Source: JADJGC01 sp964617645
Lineage (GTDB): Bacteria; Zixibacteria; MSB-5A5; CAIYYT01
Reading direction: 5' to 3'
Assembly: GCA_964617645.1 (NCBI GenBank)
Contig: CAZTYE010000001.1
Span: 372,001-436,000 of the forward strand
Length of the DNA: 64,000 nt
The notes under the pieces are model-generated. The model was not told the origin of the DNA and did not search any database. It saw only the letters and a list, made by a program, of their open reading frames with translations. Below, piece by piece: positions 27,628 through 37,262 of this stretch; position 1 is the first letter of the stretch, and every line of letters starts with the position of its first letter. The position numbers were made by a program, and so were the translations under genes.

Positions 27628-28058
27628 TGTTTTCGGCCGAAGCCATTTCGAAAATTCAAAACACGCTGGGCGCCGCGGAAGCGATCTGGGAAGCCGATCA
27701 TTTTCGAATCAAAGTGACGCAGACCGAAGAAAAGCGCTCTTTGGTGCTGGAAATCTATCCCGACACACAGTTGGGCGAACATCGCGGATCGTTGATCGTC
27801 GTGTACACCGGCGGTGCGCATTTGCAACTCCACAACTGCTCGGGATTTGTCGCCTCCGAAGAACTCGGCGAGGTCACTTTCGTTGCCGAAACCAAAGACC
27901 GGATCTCCGGCCTCGTGGTAGAGCGCGAAGCCGCCTGCTCGCTCTATTCCGATATCAACCGCGATTTGATTTCATCGGACTTCTCCAAGTTTGGCGTCGA
28001 AGTGATGCTCTCCGGCGTGGCGTTGTCCCTCGCGGAAGAGCTATTCGACGGCAAGTGA
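27624..28058 (+). CDS. Hypothetical protein, 144 aa
   Basis: I do not recognise this protein. It is acidic, lacks a signal peptide or membrane segment, and has alternating strands in the middle (RSLVLEIYPDTQLGEHRGSL, GEVTFVAETKDRISG) with a helical C-terminus. The ATG at 27624 overlaps the tatA stop, with AAAAAGGA just upstream, so it is translated with tatA as the last gene of the operon. Coding is supported by this coupling and by normal codon use. Confidence 0.7.
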   Translation: MMFSAEAISKIQNTLGAAEAIWEADHFRIKVTQTEEKRSLVLEIYPDTQLGEHRGSLIVVYTGGAHLQLHNCSGFVASEELGEVTFVAETKDRISGLVVEREAACSLYSDINRDLISSDFSKFGVEVMLSGVALSLAEELFDGK

Positions 28059-28269
28059 TATCTGCCAAGTCGGGCGAATGCGCTGCGTCGTGGCAGAGAT
28101 GACATTAATTCTCGTTTATTGAAATCTGCGATCAATATCGATCACTCCAGCAATCGCACAATCCACTGAATTCGGTCGTTGAGAAAACTGCCTCGGGTTA
28201 AACCAGTAACTCGAATTCCAACTCATCGGCGATAGGTATGCCGCCGTATCCGCTGAGGGGAATCGACGG
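28059..28269. other. 211-bp convergent intergenic region
   Basis: Lies between the 144-residue gene and the GNAT gene, which face each other. I see no strong terminator hairpin with a T tract and no other gene here. Confidence 0.3.
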
Positions 28270-28683
28270 TTATAATTTGCGTGACTCCAAGACGGCGCCT
28301 TTGTGAACCGCAAGCAAGTGAAAACCGAATTTCCGGTATAGTTCTATTGCCGGCAGATTGTCATTGGTGGTAATGAGCCAGACGCAGCGGCAGCCGCGCT
28401 GTCGGGCTTCGTCGATTGCGGCGGCCAGCAACGCCGATCCGATTCCGTGGCGTCGGCGCATGACATCCAGCGTCACAAGTTCGCACTGGTGACCACGTAC
28501 GCAGAGAGTGATCAAGCCAACGGGCACGTCGTTCACCGCAGCGATCAAGCCCTCAAGAGCGAATGCGTCGATCAGATTGCCGCGCGTAACGACGCGGGTT
28601 TCGCCCCAGTGGTCGCACAGCAGTGAACGGACGAAATGATCATCGGATGAATCACGACGCCGGATCGTGAGTCCGCTCATCAT
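28270..28683 (-). CDS. GNAT-family N-acetyltransferase
   Basis: A 137-residue protein with the acetyl-CoA pyrophosphate loop RRRHGIGSALLAAAIDEA and the C-terminal pattern NLPAIELYRKFGFHLL. Substrate unknown. Its ATG overlaps the stop of the upstream EamA gene (ATGA), so the two are translationally coupled. Confidence 0.88.
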   Translation of the reverse strand: MMSGLTIRRRDSSDDHFVRSLLCDHWGETRVVTRGNLIDAFALEGLIAAVNDVPVGLITLCVRGHQCELVTLDVMRRRHGIGSALLAAAIDEARQRGCRCVWLITTNDNLPAIELYRKFGFHLLAVHKGAVLESRKL

Positions 28684-29558
28684 CGCTTACGTCCCCGTTG
28701 TTGCGCGACGAAAACGCCCAGCAGGACCAACGCACCTCCCATTGCCGAGGCAAGGCCAAAGGCCTCATTGAGCATGGGGACGGCAATGACCGTCGTCGCA
28801 ATGGGCTCGAGATAGAGGAATATTCCGGCGCGGGCAGCGCCAAGATTCGCGACACCCTCTTGCCAAAACCAGTGGGCCAGCGCTGTTCCGAGCACGGCAA
28901 GCAGAATCAGCGCCGCAGTAACGTCGATGGGCATCGCCCAAAAGCGACCCCAATCGGAAGTGAAGATCATATAGGTCAACATCAGCGCAGTCGTCGGCAG
29001 CAGTACGCCGAAGGTCACGATCAGCGGCGACCGGGATTGCGTGAGATTGCGCGTGGCCACAGTGTAGATTGCCCAGGTATGCGCCGAGATTAGGATCAGC
29101 CAATCGCCGGTGCTCTGCAACCAGTCGAGATTGAGCAGATTGCCCTTAGAGATGAGCAGCAAGATGCCGGACGTCGCAACAGCGATGCCCACAATCTCGC
29201 GCCCGTGAATGCGCTCACGCAAGAAAATGAGCGAGAGGACGACAGTCACCAACGGGGTGATAGAGATGATCCAGCCGGTGTTGGTTGCCGAGGTGTATTG
29301 CAGACCGGTGATCTGGATGAGAAAATGCGCGGTGATAATCGCCGAGCCGACCAGCATGCGGCGCACGGTCTGGCGATCGAGTTCGATGCGAGCGCGCTTG
29401 AGGGCAATGATGGCGCCGAGAATCGGCAGCGCGATGAGCATTCGCATTCCCAGCAACTCGGCCGGTGAGAGATAGCTGAGGCATATCTTCGTTGCGACAA
29501 ATGAGCCGCCCCAGACAATCACCGCGAAGAGTAGTTCAAGTATCGGAATCATCGGCAA
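28680..29558 (-). CDS. EamA/DMT-family transporter
   Basis: A 292-residue protein with about ten membrane helices in two EamA repeats. The first begins ELLFAVIVWGGSFVATK. The second carries ALAHWFWQEGVANLGAARAG, a hallmark of drug/metabolite transporters. It likely exports amino acids or small metabolites; substrate unknown. Confidence 0.88.
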   Translation of the reverse strand: MPMIPILELLFAVIVWGGSFVATKICLSYLSPAELLGMRMLIALPILGAIIALKRARIELDRQTVRRMLVGSAIITAHFLIQITGLQYTSATNTGWIISITPLVTVVLSLIFLRERIHGREIVGIAVATSGILLLISKGNLLNLDWLQSTGDWLILISAHTWAIYTVATRNLTQSRSPLIVTFGVLLPTTALMLTYMIFTSDWGRFWAMPIDVTAALILLAVLGTALAHWFWQEGVANLGAARAGIFLYLEPIATTVIAVPMLNEAFGLASAMGGALVLLGVFVAQQRGRKR

Positions 29559-29576
29559 TTCGTCGGCGCCAATCCA

Positions 29577-30653
29577 CTACCACCATCGCCGCCGACGGAA
29601 AAACCAGATCAGGCCAACAACAGTGACGACGCAGATTGCCCAGAAGGCCATGTAGCCATAGCGCCAGTGGAGTTCGGGCATATTGAGCGGACCGGCATTC
29701 TTATCGAAATTCATCCCGTAAACACCGGCGAGAAACGTGAGCGGGATGAAGATGGTGGCAATGATCGTCAGTACCTTCATGACTTCGTTGGTGCGATTGT
29801 TGATGCTGGTGAGGTAGACATCGAGCAGGCTGGTCACGGTCTCACGCAGCGATTCAATCGAGTCCATCACCTGAATCACGTGCTCATAAAGATCGCGCAG
29901 ATAAGGTCGAGTGTGAGCGTGAATCAACTCCGAGTCGGAGCGTTCGAAGGCGGCGAGGGCTTCGCGAAGCGGCCAGACCGAACGACGCAGGTCGATAAGC
30001 ATGCGCTTGATATCATAGATCGACTGCAGGCTCTCGGGCCGCGGATTTCGCACCAATCGGCGTTCCAGCATCTCGACGCGTTCGGCGATTCGTTCCAGCA
30101 CCGCAAAATAGTTATCGACGATGGCGTCGACCAGCGCATGCGCGAGATAATCAGTTCCGAGAAAGCGGTGACGCGGCTGCGCCTTGCGCAGACGATCGCG
30201 GATCGGTTCAAAAACGTCGCCGGGAACTTCTTGAAACGACAGCACGTAATTGGGGCCAATGACCAGACTTACCTGCTCGGAAACCACCTTGCCGGAAGTC
30301 GCAGAGAGGTAAAGCATCTTGAGCATGATGCTCAGGGAGCCGTCAAAGGTCTCGAACTTGGGACGCTTCTGCGTGTTGACGATGTCCTCGAGCAGAAGTA
30401 GGTGGATGCCAAAAATCTTTCCCACGCGATCGACGATCTCGAGATTGTGCACGCCTTCGATGTTCACCCACGCAGACTTGCCCTCGGGCGGCACCGCGAT
30501 CTCCGCGACGCTGCAGCGATACTCGCGCAGAGCATCGGCGTCGAATTCCATTACGTCGATGGTGACTTCGCTTCGCCGTTCCACGCCGATGTAGAGCGGA
30601 GTGCCGGGAGTGAGACCGGCTTTGCGCGAAATGCGGTCGGGATTATCGGTCAT
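29577..30653 (-). CDS. corA: CorA-family magnesium/cobalt transporter
   Basis: A 358-residue protein from the ATG at 30653 (a TTG at 30668 is in frame but less likely). A long cytoplasmic domain precedes two C-terminal membrane helices, with the selectivity motif YGMNF and the loop MPELHWRYGY between them. It forms a pentameric channel for Mg2+ or Co2+. The motif and length are standard. Confidence 0.94.
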   Translation of the reverse strand: MTDNPDRISRKAGLTPGTPLYIGVERRSEVTIDVMEFDADALREYRCSVAEIAVPPEGKSAWVNIEGVHNLEIVDRVGKIFGIHLLLLEDIVNTQKRPKFETFDGSLSIMLKMLYLSATSGKVVSEQVSLVIGPNYVLSFQEVPGDVFEPIRDRLRKAQPRHRFLGTDYLAHALVDAIVDNYFAVLERIAERVEMLERRLVRNPRPESLQSIYDIKRMLIDLRRSVWPLREALAAFERSDSELIHAHTRPYLRDLYEHVIQVMDSIESLRETVTSLLDVYLTSINNRTNEVMKVLTIIATIFIPLTFLAGVYGMNFDKNAGPLNMPELHWRYGYMAFWAICVVTVVGLIWFFRRRRWW

Positions 30654-30824
30654 GGTACTGAGCGACAATCAAGAGCATTGTTTCGCGAAAGAAAACGACT
30701 TTTTTGCAACCGCCGCCACGGTCGCCCGTAATTACTCCCACCAGGCGTCCTCATCCTGAGCCGGCCGGCAGCGTGAATCTGCCGGGGCTGGCGGATAGCC
30801 AATTACCCGTTTCAAGGAAATCGA

Positions 30825-33491
30825 ATGATACGAATGACAAGGCACGGCTGGGTTGCGGTTGTGATTGGTTTACTGGCGATTACGCTCGTCGCCGCGGCCA
30901 CGGCGCAATCGCGAGCGGGACAGCCGCGCAAGACGATTCGCGCGGTCAAAGCCAATCCGCACGCGCCAAACATCGACGGCAAGTTGGACGATCCGATTTG
31001 GCAGCAAGCCGAGTTTCACTCGGACTTTCTCCAAAAGATACCCGATGAAGGAAGAGATCCGAGCGATCGCACGGAAGTCGCGATTGCCTTTGATGACGAT
31101 AATCTCTACATCGCGGCCCGGATGTATTGCGCCGATCCGAACCGGCTGCGCATGCATCTGGAGCGGCGAGACAATCAAGGGCCGGCCGAGCAGATCATAG
31201 TATCGATTGACTCGTATCTTGATCGCCGCACCGGCTATGGATTCGGGATCAATACATCCGGAGTGCGGTTCGACCGCTACTATGCCGAGGATCAGGAAGG
31301 CGGCGCCGACTATTCGTTTAATCCGGTCTGGCATGGGCGCACCGGTTTGGAGGCCAACGCTTGGGTAGCGGAGATCGAAATCCCGTTTTCGCAGTTGCGC
31401 TTCACTGAGAAGCCGGAGCAAGTTTGGGGAGTCAACTTCAATCGCTGGATTCCCGTGAAAAACGAAGACATCTATTGGGTCTACACGCCGCGCAACGAAA
31501 CGGGATTCGTCTCGCGATTTGGCGATTTGGTCGGAATCCGCGACATCAAACCATCGCGACGCATCGAGGCATTGCCATATTTCGCGTCCGATGCGCGCAA
31601 GATCGACGGCAATTTCGCGGCCAATCCGTTGGAGGACGGTTCCGAGTTCGAACCGCGCCTGGGCGGTGATTTGAAAATGGGGTTGGGACCTAATCTGACG
31701 CTTGATGCGACGTTTAATCCGGATTTTGGCCAAGTGGAAGCGGACCCGGCAGACATTAATCTGACCGCGTACGAAACAGTGTTTAACGAGAAACGGCCGT
31801 TCTTTACCGAAGGGGCGCGCATGCTGAGCGGCATCGGACCGAACTACTTTTATTCGCGGCGTATCGGCGGTCCGCCGCATGACTTCGGCACCGGCGACTT
31901 CGTGACGCAGCCGTCAAATTCGACAATCCTTGGGGCAGCGAAGATAACGGGCAAGATCAATTCGAAAACTTCCATTGGCTTGTTGACGGCGATAACGCAG
32001 CACGAGCACGCGCGAAATTACGATTTGGAAGCCGATTCAATCTACACGACGCAGGTTGAACCGACCACGCTGACCAGCGTCGCCCGAATCGAGCAGCAGT
32101 TCGGCAAGAGCGGCTCGACGGTCGGACTGATGGTCACCGGCTTGGGGCGCGACCTCAGCGGCGTCGAGCGATTGGAGCAACGACTGCGGCGGACGGCCCT
32201 TAGCGGCGGCGCCGATTGGCGCATTCGGTTCAGAAACGGAATGTACCAGATCTCCGGTTTTGCCGGCGGCAGTCATATTCGCGGCAGCGCCGATGCCATT
32301 GCGCGGGCGCAGCGATCAAGTGCGCGCTATTATCAACGTCCGGACGCGGACTACATTGATTACGATCCGGCGCGCACCAGTCTGACCGGATACTCGACGC
32401 AGTTGAGTATCAGCCAGAACGGCGGTGAACACTGGCGCTGGAATATTGCCGGCAGCGCCGAGTCGCCGGGCTTCGAATTGAACGACGCCGGAGTTCTCGG
32501 GCGTGCCGATGACTTGGACTCCTGGGGGTATCTCGGCTACATGGAGCAGAAGCCGGGGTCATTTTATCGCAGCTACTATTTCGAGATACAAGGTAACGGC
32601 AACTGGAACTACGGTGGCGACCGCCAGTGGAGCGAAGGCGGAGTTTTCGGTGAAATCACTTGGAAGAACTACATGAACCAATGGATAACCATTCGGCGCC
32701 AGTTCCCGGGGCAGGATGACAGTCGCACGCGCGGCGGACCGTCCATAGCCAACGAACCGGGCTACTCTTTTAGTACCGGTATCAGCTCGAATTGGGCGGC
32801 AACGACAAAGTGGAACGCATCCGTCAATTACGGCGTCGACGCCCTCGACGGCTGGCTGTGGTCGGCAGGAGGCAGTGTGAGCACGCGCATCGGCAACCGC
32901 CTGCAGTTGTCGTGGAATCAGCGCTATACCCGAGAGGACCAGCCGATCTGGTACGTTTCCACAGTCACCGACGCCGGCGGCGGCGCGGGAACTTTCGGAA
33001 CGCGCTACGTATTCTCGCGCCTGGCTCGAACCACGGTGGTTGCGACACTTCGTGCCAGCTACTATTTCACCCCCGATCTCAGCCTCGAAGTCTACGGCGA
33101 ACCCTATGCCTCCAATGCCCGGTTCCATCAACACGGTGAGTTGGTTGCAGCGCGCGGTCATGAGTTTCGCCGATACGGACAAGCCGAAGGTACGGCCATC
33201 GAGCTTGTCGAAGACGAGGACGGTTACCCGCAGTACTATCAGGTCACGGACGGCGAACAGTCGTTTGCGCTCCCATTTCTCGACTATGGCGCGCGCAGTT
33301 TCCGATCGAACATCGTTTTGCGCTGGGAGTTTCGCCCCGGCAGCACGCTGTTCCTGGTTTGGCAGCGCAATCTTTACGAAGACCGCGACATCGGTAAGAC
33401 GGTCGGTCCGAAGTCGATGTTCGACTCGTTGGGCGCCGACGGTGCGGATGTAGTGGCGCTGAAAGTCGCTTACTGGATCCCGATCTCATAA
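30825..33491 (+). CDS. DUF5916 outer-membrane protein with N-terminal CBM9/DOMON-like domain
   Basis: An 888-residue protein. AAGGA lies six bases before ATG 30825. A signal peptide ends near ATAQS. Residues about 45-215 form a carbohydrate-binding family 9/DOMON-like domain (PNIDGKLDDPIWQQAE, DDDNLYIAARMY, FSQLRF). The remainder matches DUF5916 (FNEKRPFFTEGA, PNLTLDATFNPDFGQVEADP) and looks like an outer-membrane barrel ending in an aromatic/hydrophobic strand (VVALKVAYWIPIS). Ligand and role unknown. Monocistronic. Confidence 0.85.
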   Translation: MIRMTRHGWVAVVIGLLAITLVAAATAQSRAGQPRKTIRAVKANPHAPNIDGKLDDPIWQQAEFHSDFLQKIPDEGRDPSDRTEVAIAFDDDNLYIAARMYCADPNRLRMHLERRDNQGPAEQIIVSIDSYLDRRTGYGFGINTSGVRFDRYYAEDQEGGADYSFNPVWHGRTGLEANAWVAEIEIPFSQLRFTEKPEQVWGVNFNRWIPVKNEDIYWVYTPRNETGFVSRFGDLVGIRDIKPSRRIEALPYFASDARKIDGNFAANPLEDGSEFEPRLGGDLKMGLGPNLTLDATFNPDFGQVEADPADINLTAYETVFNEKRPFFTEGARMLSGIGPNYFYSRRIGGPPHDFGTGDFVTQPSNSTILGAAKITGKINSKTSIGLLTAITQHEHARNYDLEADSIYTTQVEPTTLTSVARIEQQFGKSGSTVGLMVTGLGRDLSGVERLEQRLRRTALSGGADWRIRFRNGMYQISGFAGGSHIRGSADAIARAQRSSARYYQRPDADYIDYDPARTSLTGYSTQLSISQNGGEHWRWNIAGSAESPGFELNDAGVLGRADDLDSWGYLGYMEQKPGSFYRSYYFEIQGNGNWNYGGDRQWSEGGVFGEITWKNYMNQWITIRRQFPGQDDSRTRGGPSIANEPGYSFSTGISSNWAATTKWNASVNYGVDALDGWLWSAGGSVSTRIGNRLQLSWNQRYTREDQPIWYVSTVTDAGGGAGTFGTRYVFSRLARTTVVATLRASYYFTPDLSLEVYGEPYASNARFHQHGELVAARGHEFRRYGQAEGTAIELVEDEDGYPQYYQVTDGEQSFALPFLDYGARSFRSNIVLRWEFRPGSTLFLVWQRNLYEDRDIGKTVGPKSMFDSLGADGADVVALKVAYWIPIS

Positions 33492-33520
33492 TCGTATCTA
33501 TTCTGAGAGGCGGCGACTAT

Positions 33521-33556
33521 GGCGAGCACGGCGATGACCGTGCCCGTCTTGCTTTA
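33521..33556. terminator. Probable terminator between convergent DUF5916 and ABC permease genes
   Basis: GCACGG (33526-33531) and CCGTGC (33538-33543) pair, with partial outer pairing, followed on the plus strand by TCTTGCTTT. Imperfect but placed between two gene ends. Confidence 0.45.
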
Positions 33557-33562
33557 GGTTAG

Positions 33563-35026
33563 TCACCGCACGTCGTAACGAAGGAAAGCGACGAACGCGC
33601 CGGCGAAGGCTGCGAGCGCATACAATGCCAAGAGCGCCATGTCGACCACAGCGCCACCCAGTGCCGCGCTGAGCGGGTGTCTCGGCTGGGAATAGGACGG
33701 CATTTGCGTGATATCGACCTGAGCATCTTTATTCGGACCGCCGATTTTGAGCCCGGATTGAGAATCGAATTGGATCACAAAGGCGCCGGTATTGCCGGCG
33801 GCTTTCTGCTTCTCGTCAACGAACTTGACGAAGTCGGCGCGATAGGCGGCCATAGCGTCTTCATTGCGTGATTTGAGGCTGACATCAGTGCCGGCCAGAT
33901 TCATCGCCGCCAACTGGTAGGCAGAAGCCGGTGAAAAGCGCGAGAGTGTGTAGGCCAATCGCTCTTGTGCGTTGCGGCTGCGGCCGAGGTCCTCGCGGCG
34001 CTCGATCTCGTACTCGTCGAGTTCAACCTGCACCGCTTTGCGCCGGGCGTCGTCTTCCTCAATGTATTTCCACATCGTTTCATCGTCGATTTCGTGGGGA
34101 TTTTCCGAGCCGCCGCCACGGTTGCGATTTCGTTCTTCCCAGACTTTGTCCTGTTCCTTGTAGAATGCTTGCCAACGATCTTGCGAGTATGTAGCAATCT
34201 GCCCCTCGATTTCTGCGACGGTCGGAGTCGGCTGAAGCTGTGCGGCGGCAATCACCCCGGCGCGGGGAACGATTAGTACCAGTACGATCCAGGCCACGAG
34301 TGCAAGCAGAAAGGACACGCTGCTGCGTTTGGAGAGGGCAGACATCAATACTCCAAAGGCGATAAAAAAGGTGAAAAGCAACAGCGAGCTGAAGATCAAG
34401 GCGGCGAGTTTTGCCCAGTGCGCAGCCGAGAACGGAACGGCGAAAACCATAACCAGCAGCACGCCCAGCAAAATCGGAATCAACAATGGCACGACCAGCC
34501 CGAGCCAACTGCCGATGCACTTGGCGAGAATGTACTGCCCGCGGGGAACGGCGTTGGCTAATACCAGTTTGAGTGTGCCGTCTTCGCGTTCGCCGCTAAT
34601 GGCATCGTAGGTGAAGAGGATTGCCAGCAGCGAAAGCACGATTTGCACGATAAAGGCGAAGTCGATGAAGCGGAACACGGCAAAGATCGGATCGTCCGAA
34701 TAGGCGCTGTTCCGCAGCTTCACCATATCGTTCTGGTTGATGCCGGAGAAGCGGCCGATGTCGTAGTTAAGCCCGGCGACGAAGATCTGCAAGGGATCGG
34801 GCTCGCGATAGGTGCGATAGGAGAGCGAGCGATACGAAGCAGCTTCACGCGCGGATTGACTGGCCAGTTGCTTGGCGGTGTCGTATTGACGGACGGCGTT
34901 CTGGTATTCCTGAATTCCGATGTAAACCGAAAGGAGTATCAACAGAGAGCAGATAAGGAATGTCGCGGCGAATTTCGGACTGAGGACTATCGCTTTTAGT
35001 TCTTTGGTAATCAATGTACGCAGCAT
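33563..35026 (-). CDS. ABC-2-type transporter permease (second of pair)
   Basis: A 487-residue protein. One membrane helix near residues 18-38 is followed by a large extracytoplasmic segment, a cluster of five or six helices (residues about 130-260), another soluble loop of roughly 190 residues and a final helix near the C-terminus. It contains SGEREDGTLKLVLANAVPRG, the helix-turn typical of ABC-2 permeases of the NosY/GldF-like kind. It is paralogous to the permease just upstream (both begin MLRTLI.KE and share SGERE.GTLKL). Last gene of the PDZ-NEW3-ABC operon. Export cargo unknown. Confidence 0.85.
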   Translation of the reverse strand: MLRTLITKELKAIVLSPKFAATFLICSLLILLSVYIGIQEYQNAVRQYDTAKQLASQSAREAASYRSLSYRTYREPDPLQIFVAGLNYDIGRFSGINQNDMVKLRNSAYSDDPIFAVFRFIDFAFIVQIVLSLLAILFTYDAISGEREDGTLKLVLANAVPRGQYILAKCIGSWLGLVVPLLIPILLGVLLVMVFAVPFSAAHWAKLAALIFSSLLLFTFFIAFGVLMSALSKRSSVSFLLALVAWIVLVLIVPRAGVIAAAQLQPTPTVAEIEGQIATYSQDRWQAFYKEQDKVWEERNRNRGGGSENPHEIDDETMWKYIEEDDARRKAVQVELDEYEIERREDLGRSRNAQERLAYTLSRFSPASAYQLAAMNLAGTDVSLKSRNEDAMAAYRADFVKFVDEKQKAAGNTGAFVIQFDSQSGLKIGGPNKDAQVDITQMPSYSQPRHPLSAALGGAVVDMALLALYALAAFAGAFVAFLRYDVR

Positions 35027-35047
35027 CTAATCATCTCCGATCTTGGC

Positions 35048-36463
35048 TTAGCGCAGGTCGTAACGACGAAAGGCAATAAAAGCGCCGGCGAAAAAGAGCA
35101 AATTGAACACCGCGAGCAGGCCAATATCGAAGGCGGCGCTGGCAATGCCGGCGGACAGTGATTGCGGGTGATAGGAGAATTCCGGCATCTCCTTGATATC
35201 AATTTTCGCCGGTTCGCCTTCGCCCTCTATTCTCGACCGGAAGACCATCATTCGTCCACCCGGGACAAGGCCGGTCTTATCCTTGATGAAATTGGCGTAT
35301 CCGGCCTGATACGATTGCGCTTCCGACTTGTAATGCGATTTCAGATCGATTGAGGTCCCGGCGAGATTCATGATTCCGAGCGATAGCGACGCCGCCGGTG
35401 AGATACGCGCCAAGCCGAAGGCGACGCGTTGCTGCGCCGCTTGCGCGTTGGCGCGTTCTTCGTTGAGACGATCGGCGAGTTCTTTCAGCTTTGCATCGCG
35501 CTCATCGGCGGCGGCCTGCATGAAGCGGTTGAGCTCTTCGATCGCGGCCTCGGGATTCTCGTCGTTACTCGGCTTGAAGTCTTTCCAGTGCTCGCGCTCT
35601 TCCTGCCACAATTGTGATTGAAACCGCATCTTCTGCGCGCCAACTTCATCCACCGACGGAACGTCAACGGCGCGTCCGGCCAACAGAACGGCCGTGCGCG
35701 GAACGATGAGAACACAAGCGATCCAGACGGTCAATAAGATCATGAAGGAATTGCTCGAGCTCCGAGTCAGCGCGGAGACCATAATCGCAAGTGTGAGGAA
35801 CGCGCCAAAATAGAGGAACCCGGTGCCGATAATCAGTCCTAACCGCACCCAGTCCTCGCCGGTCATGGGGACACCGAGAAGCGGCAGAATCAGACAGCCG
35901 ATGGCAATAGCCAGCAGCAGCGGCAGTCCCAGTGCGGCCAGCGCGCCGAAAAGTTTGCCGAAGATGTAGCTGTGTCGTGGTAGAGAATTGGCAAAGGCCA
36001 GCTTGAGCGTGCCTCGTTCGCGCTCGCCGCTGATCGCGTCGTAGCCAAGTAAAATCGCGAAGAGCGAAAGCACGATTTGGAAGAGGAATTCCAAGTCCAA
36101 TGCGCGAAAAATCGCCTGCAGCGGCTCGTCATTGTAACGACTGTCTTGCGGCGCCAATTCGCCGCGGCCGGAGATCTCGGTCATCCGGCCGATATCGTTG
36201 CTGACGCCGCTGACCAGAGCGGCGACCGGCTGCGGTGGCAAAAAGACACGGTGCCCCTGCACATTAAACCAGTCGGTCATGCCCTCGAACTGGCGGAGGT
36301 TTTCGGCTTTGGCGGCTTCATACTGCGAGCGCGCCGTCAAGAAACCATTCGCGCCGACGTAGAACGAGAGAATGATCAGCGCGGCGCAGGCGCCGAAGAT
36401 AACGGCAAACTTGGTGGCGCCAATGATGTCGCGGACTTCTTTCTCAATAAGCGTGCGTAACAT
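35048..36463 (-). CDS. ABC-2-type transporter permease (first of pair)
   Basis: A 471-residue protein with the same topology as its neighbour: N-terminal helix, soluble loop, central helical bundle with SGERERGTLKLAFANSLPRH, a charged coiled region (residues about 280-340, rich in Glu, Arg and Ala) and a final helix. It lies 10 bp after the ATPase gene and 21 bp before the second permease. The two permeases probably form a heterodimer served by the ATPase at 36474-37235. Confidence 0.85.
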   Translation of the reverse strand: MLRTLIEKEVRDIIGATKFAVIFGACAALIILSFYVGANGFLTARSQYEAAKAENLRQFEGMTDWFNVQGHRVFLPPQPVAALVSGVSNDIGRMTEISGRGELAPQDSRYNDEPLQAIFRALDLEFLFQIVLSLFAILLGYDAISGERERGTLKLAFANSLPRHSYIFGKLFGALAALGLPLLLAIAIGCLILPLLGVPMTGEDWVRLGLIIGTGFLYFGAFLTLAIMVSALTRSSSNSFMILLTVWIACVLIVPRTAVLLAGRAVDVPSVDEVGAQKMRFQSQLWQEEREHWKDFKPSNDENPEAAIEELNRFMQAAADERDAKLKELADRLNEERANAQAAQQRVAFGLARISPAASLSLGIMNLAGTSIDLKSHYKSEAQSYQAGYANFIKDKTGLVPGGRMMVFRSRIEGEGEPAKIDIKEMPEFSYHPQSLSAGIASAAFDIGLLAVFNLLFFAGAFIAFRRYDLR

Positions 36464-36473
36464 CCTGCGCCTC

Positions 36474-37235
36474 CTATGCCGTCAAGGATTCGGCGTGGCC
36501 GGCCATGTGTTGCATGTAAAGCGATTCCAGATCCCGGTCGCCGAGCTCGGATGCCGGCTGCATCATGACGAGCCGGCCGTTGTTCATGATCGCGATGGTG
36601 TCGGCGATTTCGCGCGCCCGGAAGATGTCATGAGTCGACATGAGCACCGCCTTGCCCTCGTTGCGCAATGACTCGAGGAGCCGCAGGAAGTCGTGGCCGG
36701 CCTTGGGATCAAGCCCGGAAGTCGGTTCATCGAGAAGAATCGCCGGCGCGTCTTTGAGAATGGCGATCGCGATGCCACATTTCTGGCGCATCCCTTTCGA
36801 ATAGCTGCGAAGTCGGCGGTTGTGAAACTCTTCCGCAAGCCCGACACGCAAGAGAACGTCGCGAAAGTCCTGGCGGGTGTAGCTGCTTTTGCCGCCGAGT
36901 CGCGAAAAGAACTCCAGATTCTGAAATGCCGTGAAATTGGGGTAGAGCATCACATTCTCGGAGACGAAAGCGACGTGCTTCTTGGCCTCCAGCGGCTCGC
37001 GATGCGTCGTGAAGCCATTGATGCGCGCTTCGCCGGAAGTCGGCTCGATGAAATTCAGAAAGATGTTTATTGCCGTTGTCTTCCCGGCGCCATTGCCGCC
37101 AAGCATGGCGAAGATCTCGTGGCGTCTGACGGCGAAGCTGACATTGTCGAGCGCGAGCAGGCCGTCCTCATAGCGCTTGGTAAGACTTACGGCTTCGATG
37201 ACCGTCCGCTCGGGGTTCTGCGTTCTGTCGCTCAT
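36474..37235 (-). CDS. ABC transporter ATP-binding protein
   Basis: A 253-residue ATPase: Walker A GGNGAGKTT, Q-loop region VSENVMLYPNFTAFQNLEF, signature YSKGMRQKCGIA (in place of LSGGQ), and Walker B AILLDEPTSGLD followed by an H-loop in STHD. The KGM variant signature is usual for ABC-2 exporters such as NatA and GldA. It powers the two adjacent permeases. Confidence 0.93.
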   Translation of the reverse strand: MSDRTQNPERTVIEAVSLTKRYEDGLLALDNVSFAVRRHEIFAMLGGNGAGKTTAINIFLNFIEPTSGEARINGFTTHREPLEAKKHVAFVSENVMLYPNFTAFQNLEFFSRLGGKSSYTRQDFRDVLLRVGLAEEFHNRRLRSYSKGMRQKCGIAIAILKDAPAILLDEPTSGLDPKAGHDFLRLLESLRNEGKAVLMSTHDIFRAREIADTIAIMNNGRLVMMQPASELGDRDLESLYMQHMAGHAESLTA

Positions 37236-37262
37236 GGGGATCGCTCCTATCGTAGAAATCGA

